Assembly (NCBI GenBank): GCA_016720855.1
Contig: JADKJU010000003.1
Location: 186,001-250,000, forward strand
DNA length: 64,000 nt
DNA from: Betaproteobacteria bacterium
GTDB lineage: Bacteria > Pseudomonadota > Gammaproteobacteria > Burkholderiales > Usitatibacteraceae
Direction: 5' to 3'
The notes below the pieces were generated by a model. The model did no database searches. It was not told the DNA's origin and saw nothing but the letters and a program-made list of their open reading frames with translations. The translations under genes were made by a program, and so were the position numbers. This document shows, piece by piece, positions 42,944 through 51,703 of this stretch (within the stretch, counting starts at the first letter, position 1; each line of letters starts with the position of its first letter).

Positions 42944-44224
42944 TCAGGACATCACCGCGAGTTGCTCGTTCGCCGCCTCGAGCCGGGCCACGAGGGTATC
43001 GAGGAAGCGTTCGTCGAAAAGCCGGCGGCACGAAAGCGAGGAGGCACGCAGATCCTCCGCTCGAATCTTCACGACGATGCAGTCGGAGGTCGCCGTCACG
43101 GTCGCCGAGCGGTGCGGCGCGTCCTTGTGCGCCAGGTAGGACATTTCGCCAAAGCAGTCGCCCGCCGTCAGCACGCTCAGGGTGCGCTTGCCGCGCGTCA
43201 CGCGGACATAGCCTCCGGCCAGGATGAAGAACGAATCGCCGTGGTCGCCCTCCTTGATGAGGACGGTGTTGGGCGGGAACTTGCGCCACTTGGAAATGCG
43301 CAGCACCTCCCACAGCTCGTTCTCCGGGAATTCCTTGAAGAACGGGAGGTTGCGGCAGAGGCTGAAGCGCTCGGTATCGGACTGGTCGCGCTCGCCCGCC
43401 TGGTGCAGCTTCTTCCACACCTCCGCCAGGGCCTGCCCGAACTCTTCCCACGTCGGGTAGCGGTTGACGGGATCCTTGGCCATGGCCTTCATGACTATCG
43501 CGTCGAGTTCCATCGGGAGCCCCTGGCGATGGACGCTGGGTGCGTCAGGCTCGGTGTTCACGATCTGGTAGATGACGCTCATCGTGTTGGCGCCCGAGAA
43601 CGGCAGGCGCCCCGCGAGCAGGTAGTACATCACCACGCCGAGCGCGTAGATGTCGGTCACGGCGGACGCCTGCGCGGCACCCGTGATCAGCTCCGGCGCC
43701 ATGTAGGCGGGCGAGCCCACGTTCGTGATGACCGTGCGGTCCGAGACGGTGTTGATCGACGCGCCGAAGTCGGCGATCTTGATGTCCGTGCCGTCGACGT
43801 GCAGGATGTTGCCCGGCTTGAGGTCGCGGTGCGTGAGGCCCAGCCGCTGCGCGAAGGCGAGCGCGCGCACGCACTTGAAGATGATCTCCGCGACCTCTGC
43901 GGCCTCGAGCAGGGAGGTCGGCTCGCAGAACTTCTCTAGCGTGCCGCCCTCGACGAATTCCATCACGATGTAGCAGAACTCGTCTTCCACGACCGCGTCG
44001 TAGATGTGGACGATGTGCGGGTGGTTGAGCTTGCCGGCGAGCGCGGCCTCGTTGAGGAACATTTTCTTGTAGAACGCGCCGTCCTCGGTGTTCTTAAGCG
44101 CCTCGGGAAAGGCCACCTTGATGGCAACCTGCTTGTTGCCGAACGGATCCGTGGCGAGGTAGACCTTGCCGGACGCGCCCTTGCCCAGTTCGCGGACTAC
44201 CTGATACTTCCCGATGGAATCCAT
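42944..44224 (-). CDS. Ser/Thr protein kinase with C-terminal cyclic-nucleotide-binding domain
   Basis: 426 aa. Hanks-type kinase (about residues 1-265): GKGASGKVYLA, Lys in VAIKVAF, HRDLKPGNIL, IADFGASI and GSPAYMAPE, so it should be active. A linker with FSLCRNLPFFKEFPENEL leads into a CRP-like cNMP domain (about residues 295-410) with LIKEGDHGDSFFILAGGYV and a phosphate-binding cassette FGEMSYL followed by RSATV. No transmembrane segment, so it is cytosolic. A perfect TATAAT lies seven bases before the ATG, giving a probably leaderless mRNA. It is convergent with the DUF456 gene. Confidence 0.93.
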   Translation of the reverse strand: MDSIGKYQVVRELGKGASGKVYLATDPFGNKQVAIKVAFPEALKNTEDGAFYKKMFLNEAALAGKLNHPHIVHIYDAVVEDEFCYIVMEFVEGGTLEKFCEPTSLLEAAEVAEIIFKCVRALAFAQRLGLTHRDLKPGNILHVDGTDIKIADFGASINTVSDRTVITNVGSPAYMAPELITGAAQASAVTDIYALGVVMYYLLAGRLPFSGANTMSVIYQIVNTEPDAPSVHRQGLPMELDAIVMKAMAKDPVNRYPTWEEFGQALAEVWKKLHQAGERDQSDTERFSLCRNLPFFKEFPENELWEVLRISKWRKFPPNTVLIKEGDHGDSFFILAGGYVRVTRGKRTLSVLTAGDCFGEMSYLAHKDAPHRSATVTATSDCIVVKIRAEDLRASSLSCRRLFDERFLDTLVARLEAANEQLAVMS

Positions 44225-44231
44225 GACCCCG

Positions 44232-44237
44232 ATTATA
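44232..44237 (-). promoter_or_regulatory. Perfect -10 (TATAAT) of the kinase gene, leaderless geometry
   Basis: Minus-strand TATAAT with seven bases to the ATG at 44224. No ribosome-binding site and no clear -35. Confidence 0.55.
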
Positions 44238-44356
44238 GGGAAAAAGAGGGCGGGGGCCCTTGCCGGCCGGGATCGCGATCAAAAAATGGCTGCGGAACGG
44301 GGCAGGATCGCGTCCGGGGAACCGGCCCCGGCCCCTGTTCCGGGACGCGAGGCGCC

Positions 44357-46027
44357 CTAGAAGAGTCCCACGATCCTGCCGTCGTCGCCCACGTCGATCG
44401 AGCACGCCGACGGCACTTTGGGCAGGCCGGGCATCGTCATGATGTCGCCACAGACCATCACGACGAACTCGGCGCCCGCGGCCAGGCGCACCTCGCGAAC
44501 ATTCACGACGTGCCCCGACGGTGCGCCGCGCAGCTGCGGATCCGTCGAGAAGGAATACTGCGTCTTCGCCACGCACACCGGGTACTGCCCATAGCCAGAC
44601 TCCTGCAAACGCTTGATCTGCGCGCGCACCTTGGAGTCTGCCGTGATGTCGGCGGCCCCGTAGATCTTCGTGGCGATCGCCTTCATCTTGTCCCAGAGCG
44701 GCATGGCTGCCTCGTACACGTACTTGAAGTCGTTGGGCTGCTCGCAAATCCTCACGACCTCGCGCGCGACGTCCACCGCGCCCTTGCCGCCTTCGGCCCA
44801 ATGGCGCGCCAGCACCACCTTGGCCCCATGGTGGGCAAGCTTGTCCATGAGGAGCTTGACTTCCGCGTCCGTGTCCTCGGTGCGATGGTTGATCGCCACC
44901 ACGCACGGCAAGCCGAAGTTGTTGCGGATGTTGTTCACGTGCCGCTCGATGTTGGTGATGCCCTTCTCGAGCGCGGCGAGGTTGGGCTTGCCCAGCTCCT
45001 TCACGTCGATCCCGCCGTGGTACTTGAGCGCGCGGATCGTGGCCACCAGCACCACCGCCGAGGGCCTCAGGCCCGCCTTGCGACACTTGATGTCGATGAA
45101 CTTCTCGGCGCCCAGGTCCGCGCCGAATCCCGCTTCCGTCACCACGTAGTCGCCGAGCTTGAGTGCCGTCTGCGTGGCGAGCACCGAATTGCAGCCGTGC
45201 GCGATGTTGGCGAACGGCCCGCCGTGGATGAACGCGGGCGAATGCTCGAGCGTCTGCACGAGGTTGGGGGCGAGCGCGTTCTTCAGGAGCGCGGCCATGG
45301 CGCCGTGGGTCTTCAGCTCCCGGGCAAGGATCGGCTTCAGGTCCCGGGTGTAGCCGCACACGATGTTGCCCAGGCGCTCCTTCAGGTCCTTTACCGAGGT
45401 GGACAGGCAGAAGATCGCCATCACCTCGGAGGCGACCACGATGTCGAAGCCATCCTCCCGCGGGAATCCGTTGGCGGGGCCGCCCAAAGCGATGGTGATC
45501 TGGCGCAGGGCCCGGTCGTTCATGTCCATCACGCGCTTCCACGCGATGCGGCGCACGTCGAAGCCCAGCTCGTTGCCGTGGTTGATGTGGTTGTCGATCA
45601 TCGCGGCCAGCAGGTTGTTCGCCAGCGCGATGGCATTGAAGTCGCCGGTGAAGTGCAGGTTGATGTCCTCCATCGGGACCACCTGGGCATAGCCGCCGCC
45701 TGCCGCGCCCCCCTTCATGCCGAACACGGGGCCCAGCGAGGGTTCGCGCAGGCAAATGACCGCCTTCTTGCCGATGTGGTTGAGCGCGTCCCCCAGGCCC
45801 ACCGTGGTGGTGGTCTTTCCCTCACCCGCCGGGGTGGGGCTGATGGCCGTGACGAGGATCAGCTTGCCGTCGGGCTTTCCCTTGAGCGTCTCGATGTAGT
45901 CGAGCGAGATCTTGGCCTTGGTGCGGCCGAAGGGCTCGATCGCCTCCTCGGGGATGCCGAGCTTGGCGGCGATCTCGCCGATGGGCTTCATCTTCGCTTT
46001 CTGGGCGATCTCGATATCGGACAGCAT
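44357..46027 (-). CDS. fhs: Formate-tetrahydrofolate ligase
   Basis: 556 aa, one-carbon enzyme that makes 10-formyl-THF from formate and THF with ATP. Motifs: PAGEGKTTTTVGLGDALNHI (ATP site), REPSLGPVFGMKGGAAGGGY, NLVQTLEHSPAFIHGGPFAN, and the C-terminal MPGLPKVPSACSIDVGD. Full length. GAGGAG lies seven bases before the ATG. It may capture formate released from C2 metabolism such as glyoxylate from the glc operon (inference). Confidence 0.96.
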   Translation of the reverse strand: MLSDIEIAQKAKMKPIGEIAAKLGIPEEAIEPFGRTKAKISLDYIETLKGKPDGKLILVTAISPTPAGEGKTTTTVGLGDALNHIGKKAVICLREPSLGPVFGMKGGAAGGGYAQVVPMEDINLHFTGDFNAIALANNLLAAMIDNHINHGNELGFDVRRIAWKRVMDMNDRALRQITIALGGPANGFPREDGFDIVVASEVMAIFCLSTSVKDLKERLGNIVCGYTRDLKPILARELKTHGAMAALLKNALAPNLVQTLEHSPAFIHGGPFANIAHGCNSVLATQTALKLGDYVVTEAGFGADLGAEKFIDIKCRKAGLRPSAVVLVATIRALKYHGGIDVKELGKPNLAALEKGITNIERHVNNIRNNFGLPCVVAINHRTEDTDAEVKLLMDKLAHHGAKVVLARHWAEGGKGAVDVAREVVRICEQPNDFKYVYEAAMPLWDKMKAIATKIYGAADITADSKVRAQIKRLQESGYGQYPVCVAKTQYSFSTDPQLRGAPSGHVVNVREVRLAAGAEFVVMVCGDIMTMPGLPKVPSACSIDVGDDGRIVGLF

Positions 46028-46048
46028 GGGTTTCTCCTCGTTGGATGG

Positions 46049-46104
46049 ACGGGGAAAGGTCTTGGGGACGGTTCTGCGGATCCGTCCCCAAGACCTTTCC
46101 CCGT
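46049..46104. repeat. 23-bp perfect inverted repeat (GGGGAAAGGTCTTGGGGACGG type)
   Basis: Arms 46049-46071 and 46082-46104 flank a 10-nt loop. CCCAAGACCTTTCC from the right arm also occurs at 6542-6555 beside the other large inverted repeat, so this looks like a dispersed intergenic family. It lies in the divergent gap upstream of fhs. Confidence 0.75.
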
Positions 46105-46142
46105 TGGTTGCCCGGAGTATAGGAACGCCGCAAAATGCGGAG

Positions 46143-46176
46143 CCTTGACTCGGGTCAAGGCTTGACCACCGTCAAG
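46143..46176. promoter_or_regulatory. Two tandem TTGAC-N4-GTCAA palindromes
   Basis: CCTTGACTCGGGTCAAGG (46143-46160) and CTTGACCACCGTCAAG (46161-46176), with centres 17 bp apart, end 15 bp before the NTF2-like ATG. Each fits a CRP/FNR-family dyad. Alternatively they fold as two small RNA hairpins in the leader. Confidence 0.5.
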
Positions 46177-46190
46177 GGAGTCCAGGGGCC

Positions 46191-46688
46191 ATGCATCCGC
46201 ACGAAACGCTGATCCGGGAGTTCTACGCCGCCTTCGCCCGCCGCGACGCCGAGGCCATGGCGCGCTGCTACCACGACGAGGTGTTCTTCTCCGACCCCGC
46301 CTTCCCGAAGCTGCAGGGCGAGGAGGCGCGCGACATGTGGCGGATGCTGGTCTCCCGCGCCGCCGACCTCGAGATCGTGCTGGAGGAATCGTCCGGCGAT
46401 GCCGAGGGCGGGCGGGCACGCTGGACCGCGCGCTACACCTTCACGAAGACCGGGCGAAGGGTCGTGAATCACGTCGAGGCCCTATTCGCCTTCCGCGACG
46501 GGAGGATCGTCCGCCACTACGACCGGTTCTCCTTCTGGCAATGGTCCTCGCAGGCGCTGGGGCCGCTCGGCCGGGTCCTGGGCTGGTCTGCCCCCCTGAA
46601 ATGGATGGTGCGCAGGCAGGCCACGCAACAGCTCGAGCGATTTCGCGAAAAGCGGGGGGCGGCGTCGATTTCGGGGCATCGCCCCTGA
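46191..46688 (+). CDS. NTF2-like / SnoaL-like protein
   Basis: 165 aa. The NTF2 fold is indicated by LIREFYAAFARRDAEAMARC, then YHDEVFFSDPAF, and the final NHVEALFAFRDGRIVRHYDR. Members are isomerases, hydrolases or ligand-binding proteins; no activity can be assigned. A C-terminal basic extension (MVRRQATQQLERFREKRG) is unusual. Two palindromes precede its start. It is convergent with the EamA transporter. Confidence 0.83.
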   Translation: MHPHETLIREFYAAFARRDAEAMARCYHDEVFFSDPAFPKLQGEEARDMWRMLVSRAADLEIVLEESSGDAEGGRARWTARYTFTKTGRRVVNHVEALFAFRDGRIVRHYDRFSFWQWSSQALGPLGRVLGWSAPLKWMVRRQATQQLERFREKRGAASISGHRP

Positions 46689-46700
46689 TCCTTGGCCCCT

Positions 46701-47573
46701 TCAGGCCGGGCGGCGCAGGATGGTCACGTTGCCCGCCACCGAGATCGCCACGCCGGCGAGCGCAAGCACCTCCCACCGGTAGCCCTCGAAAATCGAAGAG
46801 ACGACGAGCGCCACGATCGGCACCATCACGCCGACATAGCCGGCGCGCGCAGCGCCCACGCTTCCCAGCAGGTGCAGGAAACCGGAGAACGCGAGGATCG
46901 AGCCGAAGACGGCGAGGTAGGCGAGCGAGAGCACGTACGCGGGCGTCCACAGGAAGTCGAACGTCCGCCCGAGCGCCAGGGCCATCGCGAACGTTGCAGC
47001 CGACCCGTAGAGCATGCCCCAGGCCATGGTCTGCCAGATGGGCAGTCCCGCCGACTGGTTGCGATGCGCGGCCATGCTGCCGAGCGCGGAGATGACCACC
47101 GACGCCGCGGCGAACAGGATCCCGAGCCTCACGTCGCCTCCTTCCCCCAGCTTCGCGAATTCCGGCCAGAACACGAGCACGATGCCGGCGAGGCCGAGCG
47201 CCCCGCCCAGGGCCACGCGCCGCGACATCGGATTGCCGAAGAGCGCGCGCATGAGCAGGAGGTTCAGCAGAGGGCTCGCGGAATAGCCCACGGCGACGAT
47301 CCCCGAGACGATGTGCTCTTCCGCGTAATACACGAAAACGTAGCTCACGCTGAACATGAGCACGCCCTGAAGCGCGATCCACGCGTGCTGGCGCGGGGAG
47401 AAACGCAGCGGCAGCCGGCGCGCCGCGCAGTAGCCGAAGAGCAGCAACGAGGCAAGCAGGAAGCGGTAGGCGACGCTCGCCTCGGCGGCCACGACTCCGA
47501 GCTGGTAGGTGATCGCGAGCCAGGTCGAGCCCCAGATCGCCACGCAGGCGGCGAATAGCCGGAAATTGCTCAT
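46701..47573 (-). CDS. EamA/DMT-family transporter
   Basis: 290 aa, ten predicted helices in two EamA repeats. It starts MSNFRLFAACVAIWGSTWLA, with WGSTW typical of RhaT/YdcZ-like exporters; VLMFSVSYVFVYYAEEHI and the second-half LAVFGSILAFSGFLHLLG follow. It probably exports small metabolites; the substrate is unknown. It starts 13 bp after the ptrB-like stop, so co-transcription is likely. Confidence 0.9.
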   Translation of the reverse strand: MSNFRLFAACVAIWGSTWLAITYQLGVVAAEASVAYRFLLASLLLFGYCAARRLPLRFSPRQHAWIALQGVLMFSVSYVFVYYAEEHIVSGIVAVGYSASPLLNLLLMRALFGNPMSRRVALGGALGLAGIVLVFWPEFAKLGEGGDVRLGILFAAASVVISALGSMAAHRNQSAGLPIWQTMAWGMLYGSAATFAMALALGRTFDFLWTPAYVLSLAYLAVFGSILAFSGFLHLLGSVGAARAGYVGVMVPIVALVVSSIFEGYRWEVLALAGVAISVAGNVTILRRPA

Positions 47574-47586
47574 CGCGGAAAGGCGA

Positions 47587-49824
47587 TCACCTCGCCAGCC
47601 CGACCTGGTCGAGGACAAAGGAGTAAGTGAAGGCAATGTCCTTGAGCGCATCGTAACGGCCCGACGCCCCGCCGTGGCCGGCCTCGAGGATGGTCTTCAG
47701 CAGCAACACCTGCGAATCCGTCTTCAGCTCCCGCAGCTTCGCCACGTACTTGGCCGCCTCCCAATAGGGAACCTGGCTGTCGTTGAGGGAGGCCTCCACC
47801 AGCATCGCCGGATAGGCCTTGCGCTCGAGGTTGTCGTAAGGCGAGTACTTGCGGATGACCTGGTAGTCCGCCTCCTTGTTCGGGTTTCCCCACTCGATGT
47901 ATTCCTGGGTCGTGAGCGGCAGGGTCGCGTCCTGCATCGTGTTGAGCACGTCCACGAACGGCACCTCGCTCACCACCGCCTTGAAGAGATCCGGCCGCAG
48001 GTTGGCCACGGCCCCCATCAGCAGTCCGCCGGCGCTCCCGCCCTGGATCACCAGTTGCTCCGGCGACGTCCAGCCCCCGGCAACCAGGTGCTCCGCCGCC
48101 GCGATGAAGTCGGTGAAGGTGTTCATCTTCTTCGCAAGCTTCCCGTCGTCGTACCAGAGCCTTCCCCGGTCCCCGCCGCCCCGGACGTGCGCGATGGCGA
48201 AGACCATGCCGCGATCGAGCAGCGAGAGCCGCGAGGAGCGGAAGTTCACGTCCATGGGGTGGCCATAGGACCCGTAGCCGTAGAGCAGCAGCGGCTGCGG
48301 TCCCGCCCTGCGCAGCGACTTCCGGTACACGAGCGACACGGGAACCTTCGTGCCGTCGCGGGCCGTCGCCATGAGCATCTCGCTCGCATAGTCGCCGGGC
48401 TCGTAGCCGCCCAGCACCGGCTGTTGCTTGAGGAGCTTCCTCTCGCGCAGCGTCACGTCGTAGTCGAACGTGGTGCGCGGCGTGACATAGCTCGTGTAGA
48501 CGAAGCGGAAGGTCCCCGTGTCGAACTGCGCGTTCGTGCCGGCCCCCGTCGCATAGACGGTCTCGGGCATGCCGATGTAGTGGTGTTCGCCGCTCGCGAA
48601 ATCGGTGAGGCGCAGCTTCAGGACCCCGTCATCGCGCTCCTTCGCAACCCAGAAATCCCTGAAGAGATCGACGTCCTCCAGCATCACCTGCCTGCGGTGC
48701 GGCAGGACCTGCTTCCAGTTCCTCTGCGCCGGATCCGCCAGCGGCGCGCGCACGAGGCGAAAATTCTTCCCCTTGTCGTTGGTCCGGATCCAGAACTCCG
48801 TGCCGTGATGATCCACGTAGTACTCGTGGCCGACCCTGCGCTTCGCGACGACGCGAAGCGGCGCCTCGGGCTGGATCGCCGGCAGCACGCGAACTTCCGA
48901 CGTGTCCTTCGAGGAGGACGTCGCCACGATCCACTGCTCGCTTCGGGTGGCGCCCACGTTCAGGTTGAAAAGTTCGTCCTTCTCCTGCCATACGAGCGTG
49001 TCCTTCGCGCCGCCGAGCCTGTGGCGAAAGAGCCGGTCCGGGCGCTTGGCCGCGTTCTGCTGCACGTAGAGGAGCGTGGCGCTGTCCCCGGCCCAGGTCA
49101 GGTCGTCCACCCGTTCGAGCCGATCGGGGAGGAGGGCGCCCGTGCGCAGGTCCTTCACGAAGACCGTGTACTCGCGGTAGCCGGTGAAGTCGGCGCCATA
49201 CGCGAGGTAGCGGCCGTCCGGGCTCACCTCCCAGAAATCGACGCCGGTGTACGCCTTGCCCTTCGCGAGCCCGTTCACGTCGAGCATCACTTCCTCGGGC
49301 GACTCCATCGAGCCCTTGCGTCGGCAGTAGAGGGGGTACTGAAGGCCCTCGACCTCGCGCGTGTAGTACCACCACCCGTGGCGCAGGTACGGGACGCTCT
49401 CGTCGGTTTCCTTGATGCGCGCGAGCATCTCCTTGTAGAGCGTGTCGCGAAATCCCTCCAGGGGCTTCATCACGGACACGGTGTAGGCGTTCTCGACCTC
49501 GCGCGTGTAGTACCACCACCCGTGGCGCAGGTACGGGACGCTCTCGTCGGTTTCCTTGATGCGCGCGAGCATCTCCTTGTAGAGCGTGTCGCGAAATCCC
49601 TCCAGGGGCTTCATCACGGACACGGTGTAGGCGTTCTCGGCCTCGAGGTGGCCGATGACCTCGGGATTCGCCTTCTCGCGCAGCCAGAAGTAATTGTCCA
49701 CGCGCAAGTCGCCGAACTTCGTCATGGCCACGGGGATCTTCTTCGCGACGGGGGGCGGCGGGAGTTCTGCGGCGGGAACGGCTGGGGAGAGGACCATGGC
49801 GAGGAGGAATGCAGTGGCTTTCAT
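47587..49824 (-). CDS. Prolyl oligopeptidase-family (PtrB-like) peptidase with internal 48-residue tandem duplication
   Basis: 745 aa, S9A serine peptidase. The signal peptide MKATAFLLAMVLSPAVPAA suggests export. N-terminal beta-propeller, then the alpha/beta hydrolase domain with Ser in GGSAGGLLMG, Asp in EASLNDSQVPYWEA and His in EAGHGGASGR. Residues 64-111 (NAYTVSVMKPL... TREVE) are repeated exactly at 112-159; without the extra copy the enzyme would be about 697 aa, the usual length. The extra segment falls near the start of the propeller and could distort it. The TATAAT at 49865 lies 40 bp upstream. Confidence 0.93.
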   Translation of the reverse strand: MKATAFLLAMVLSPAVPAAELPPPPVAKKIPVAMTKFGDLRVDNYFWLREKANPEVIGHLEAENAYTVSVMKPLEGFRDTLYKEMLARIKETDESVPYLRHGWWYYTREVENAYTVSVMKPLEGFRDTLYKEMLARIKETDESVPYLRHGWWYYTREVEGLQYPLYCRRKGSMESPEEVMLDVNGLAKGKAYTGVDFWEVSPDGRYLAYGADFTGYREYTVFVKDLRTGALLPDRLERVDDLTWAGDSATLLYVQQNAAKRPDRLFRHRLGGAKDTLVWQEKDELFNLNVGATRSEQWIVATSSSKDTSEVRVLPAIQPEAPLRVVAKRRVGHEYYVDHHGTEFWIRTNDKGKNFRLVRAPLADPAQRNWKQVLPHRRQVMLEDVDLFRDFWVAKERDDGVLKLRLTDFASGEHHYIGMPETVYATGAGTNAQFDTGTFRFVYTSYVTPRTTFDYDVTLRERKLLKQQPVLGGYEPGDYASEMLMATARDGTKVPVSLVYRKSLRRAGPQPLLLYGYGSYGHPMDVNFRSSRLSLLDRGMVFAIAHVRGGGDRGRLWYDDGKLAKKMNTFTDFIAAAEHLVAGGWTSPEQLVIQGGSAGGLLMGAVANLRPDLFKAVVSEVPFVDVLNTMQDATLPLTTQEYIEWGNPNKEADYQVIRKYSPYDNLERKAYPAMLVEASLNDSQVPYWEAAKYVAKLRELKTDSQVLLLKTILEAGHGGASGRYDALKDIAFTYSFVLDQVGLAR
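49348..49639 (-). repeat. Exact 144-bp tandem duplication inside the peptidase gene
   Basis: Two copies of 144 bp (49348-49491 and 49492-49635), identical over their full length by eye, plus four further matching bases. In frame (48 codons). The junctions show no mobile element. No substitution separates the copies, so it is recent or an assembly artefact. Confidence 0.9.
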
Positions 49825-49864
49825 GGCGATCCGAGGAACGCAAGCCTCGGGGGCAGGGGAGCGC

Positions 49865-49870
49865 GGATTA
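49865..49870 (-). promoter_or_regulatory. -10 element (TATAAT) of the peptidase gene
   Basis: Perfect TATAAT on the minus strand, 40 bp before the ATG. No good -35. Confidence 0.5.
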
Positions 49871-49941
49871 TAGCGGGGCGGCCCCGGGGCCGATCCCCGC
49901 CGCGGCGGTGGTAACCTTGCGGCGTCTCCCGGATCGATTCC

Positions 49942-50433
49942 ATGCTCGCCGTCAGCCCCCCTCCTTCCCTCGTGCCCAAGACCGACCTCTACGCGCAGCT
50001 CCTTGAGCAGGCAAAGTCCCTCCTCCAGGGCGAGCGGGACGCGACCGCCAACGCGGCCAATCTCGCCGCCCTCCTCTTCCACGCGCTGCCGGATCTCAAC
50101 TGGGCCGGGTTCTACTGGATGAAGGACGGCGGGCTCGTGCTCGGCCCCTTCCAGGGCAAGCCCGCCTGCGTGCGCATCGCACTGGGCAAGGGGGTGTGCG
50201 GAACGGCCGCCGCCTCGCGACGAACTCTCGTCGTCCCCGACGTCCACGCGTTCCCCGGCCACATCGCCTGCGACAGCGCGTCGCGAAGCGAGGTGGTGGT
50301 GCCGGTGGTGAGCGCCGGCCGTGTGGCGGGCGTGCTGGATCTCGACAGCCCGATTCTTTCGCGCTTCGATGAAGTCGATGCGAGGGGCCTGGAGGCCGTC
50401 GTCACCGCCTTCTCCGGGGCCACCGACCTGTAA
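49942..50433 (+). CDS. msrC: Free methionine-(R)-sulfoxide reductase (GAF domain)
   Basis: 163-aa cytosolic GAF-domain enzyme that reduces free Met-R-sulfoxide with thioredoxin. Cysteines at 76, 86 and 110 (KPACVRI, GKGVCGTA, GHIACDS) match the spacing of the E. coli fRMsr catalytic and resolving Cys (84, 94, 118). NWAGFYWMKDG and LDLDSP are further family motifs. The ATG at 49942 has no visible ribosome-binding site. Two thioredoxins in the window could serve it. A palindromic repeat follows the stop. Confidence 0.94.
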   Translation: MLAVSPPPSLVPKTDLYAQLLEQAKSLLQGERDATANAANLAALLFHALPDLNWAGFYWMKDGGLVLGPFQGKPACVRIALGKGVCGTAAASRRTLVVPDVHAFPGHIACDSASRSEVVVPVVSAGRVAGVLDLDSPILSRFDEVDARGLEAVVTAFSGATDL

Positions 50434-50438
50434 CCCTG

Positions 50439-50462
50439 GTGCCAGGCACGCGTGCCTGGCAC
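50439..50462. repeat. Perfect GTGCCAGGCAC palindromic repeat
   Basis: 24-bp palindrome (GTGCCAGGCACG / CGTGCCTGGCAC) 5 bp after the msrC stop. Related to 3834-3859. Confidence 0.75.
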
Positions 50463-50485
50463 GCGAACCGGGCACCGATCCTCCT

Positions 50486-51703
50486 GTGACGCTGCGCTCG
50501 CTCCTTGTCGACTTCAACTCCTACTTCGCCTCCGTGGAGCAGCAGGTGGAACCGCGTCTGCGCGGGCGGCCGGTGGGGGTGGTCCCGATGATGGCGGACA
50601 CCACCGTCTGCATCGCCGCGAGCGTGGAGGCCAAGACCTTCGGCGTGAAGACCGGCACGAAGGTGCGGGATGCGAAGAAGCTGTGCCCCGGCATCGAATT
50701 CGTGCTGGCGCGCCACGAGGTGTACATCGACTTTCATCACCGCGCCGTGGCCACGGTGGATACCGTCGTCCCCGTGCGCGAGGTGCTGTCCATCGACGAA
50801 ATGGACTGCGAGCTCACCGGCCGCTGGTGCGAGCCCGCACGCGCGCTGGACCTGGCGCACAAGGTGAAGGAGGCCCTGCACGAGCGCGTGGGCGTTTGCC
50901 TGCGCACCTCCATCGGCATCGGCCCCAACACTTTCATCGCGAAGACGGCCTCCGACATGATGAAGCCCGACGGGCTGGTGCTGATCGAGAAGCGCGAGCT
51001 TCCGCAAAGGCTCTTCGCCCTTCAGCTGCGCGACCTCTCCGGCATCGGCAGCCAGATGGAGAAGCGCCTCATCGGCCACGGCATCCGCAACGTCGAGGAA
51101 CTCTGCGGCCGTACGCGCGAGGAACTGCGCGCGGTCTGGGGCGGCGTCGGCGGCGACGTGATGCACGATCGCCTGCGGGGAGAGGTCGCCGCGGCCCGCG
51201 ATGGCGCCACGCGATCGATCTCCCATTCGAGCGTCCTGGCGCCGGACAAGCGCAATGCCGTCGATGCCCACGCGATCCTCGACCGTCTCGTGCAGAAGGC
51301 AGCGGTGCGGCTGCGCAAGTCGGGGCACTACGCCTCGAGGCTTTCCATCGGGATCAAGTACCTCGACGGCTCCCGTTGGGACGCGGACATGCGACTCGTG
51401 GACACGCAGGACACCGTCACTTTCCTGCATACCCTGGAAAGACTGTGGACCGGACGGCCGAACGGCAGGCGCACCATCCTGCAGGTCGGCATGGCCTTTT
51501 CCGATCTGGTGACGCAGGCCGGGCACACCGGCTCGCTCTTCGCCTCCGAATCGAAATCGAAGAGCCTGTACGAGACCCTGGACAGGCTGAACGCACGGTT
51601 CGGCAGGCAGGCGGTGTACTTCGCCTCTGCACACAAGGCGCGCGACCGGGGCGGGATGCACATCGCGTTCAACCACATACCGGATCCGGAGACGGAAAAA
51701 TGA
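50486..51703 (+). CDS. Y-family DNA polymerase (DinB/UmuC-like)
   Basis: 405 aa. Palm motif LLVDFNSYFASVEQQ (D9) and SIDEMD (D104, E105), the catalytic carboxylates. Little-finger and helix-hairpin-helix regions follow: LRDLSGIGSQMEKRL, and the C-terminal QVGMAFSDLV. Translesion synthesis. I cannot place it safely as Pol IV or Pol V. GTG start at 50486 because the catalytic Asp lies near it; no ribosome-binding site is visible. It overlaps the next gene by 4 bp (ATGA). Confidence 0.9.
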   Translation: MTLRSLLVDFNSYFASVEQQVEPRLRGRPVGVVPMMADTTVCIAASVEAKTFGVKTGTKVRDAKKLCPGIEFVLARHEVYIDFHHRAVATVDTVVPVREVLSIDEMDCELTGRWCEPARALDLAHKVKEALHERVGVCLRTSIGIGPNTFIAKTASDMMKPDGLVLIEKRELPQRLFALQLRDLSGIGSQMEKRLIGHGIRNVEELCGRTREELRAVWGGVGGDVMHDRLRGEVAAARDGATRSISHSSVLAPDKRNAVDAHAILDRLVQKAAVRLRKSGHYASRLSIGIKYLDGSRWDADMRLVDTQDTVTFLHTLERLWTGRPNGRRTILQVGMAFSDLVTQAGHTGSLFASESKSKSLYETLDRLNARFGRQAVYFASAHKARDRGGMHIAFNHIPDPETEK

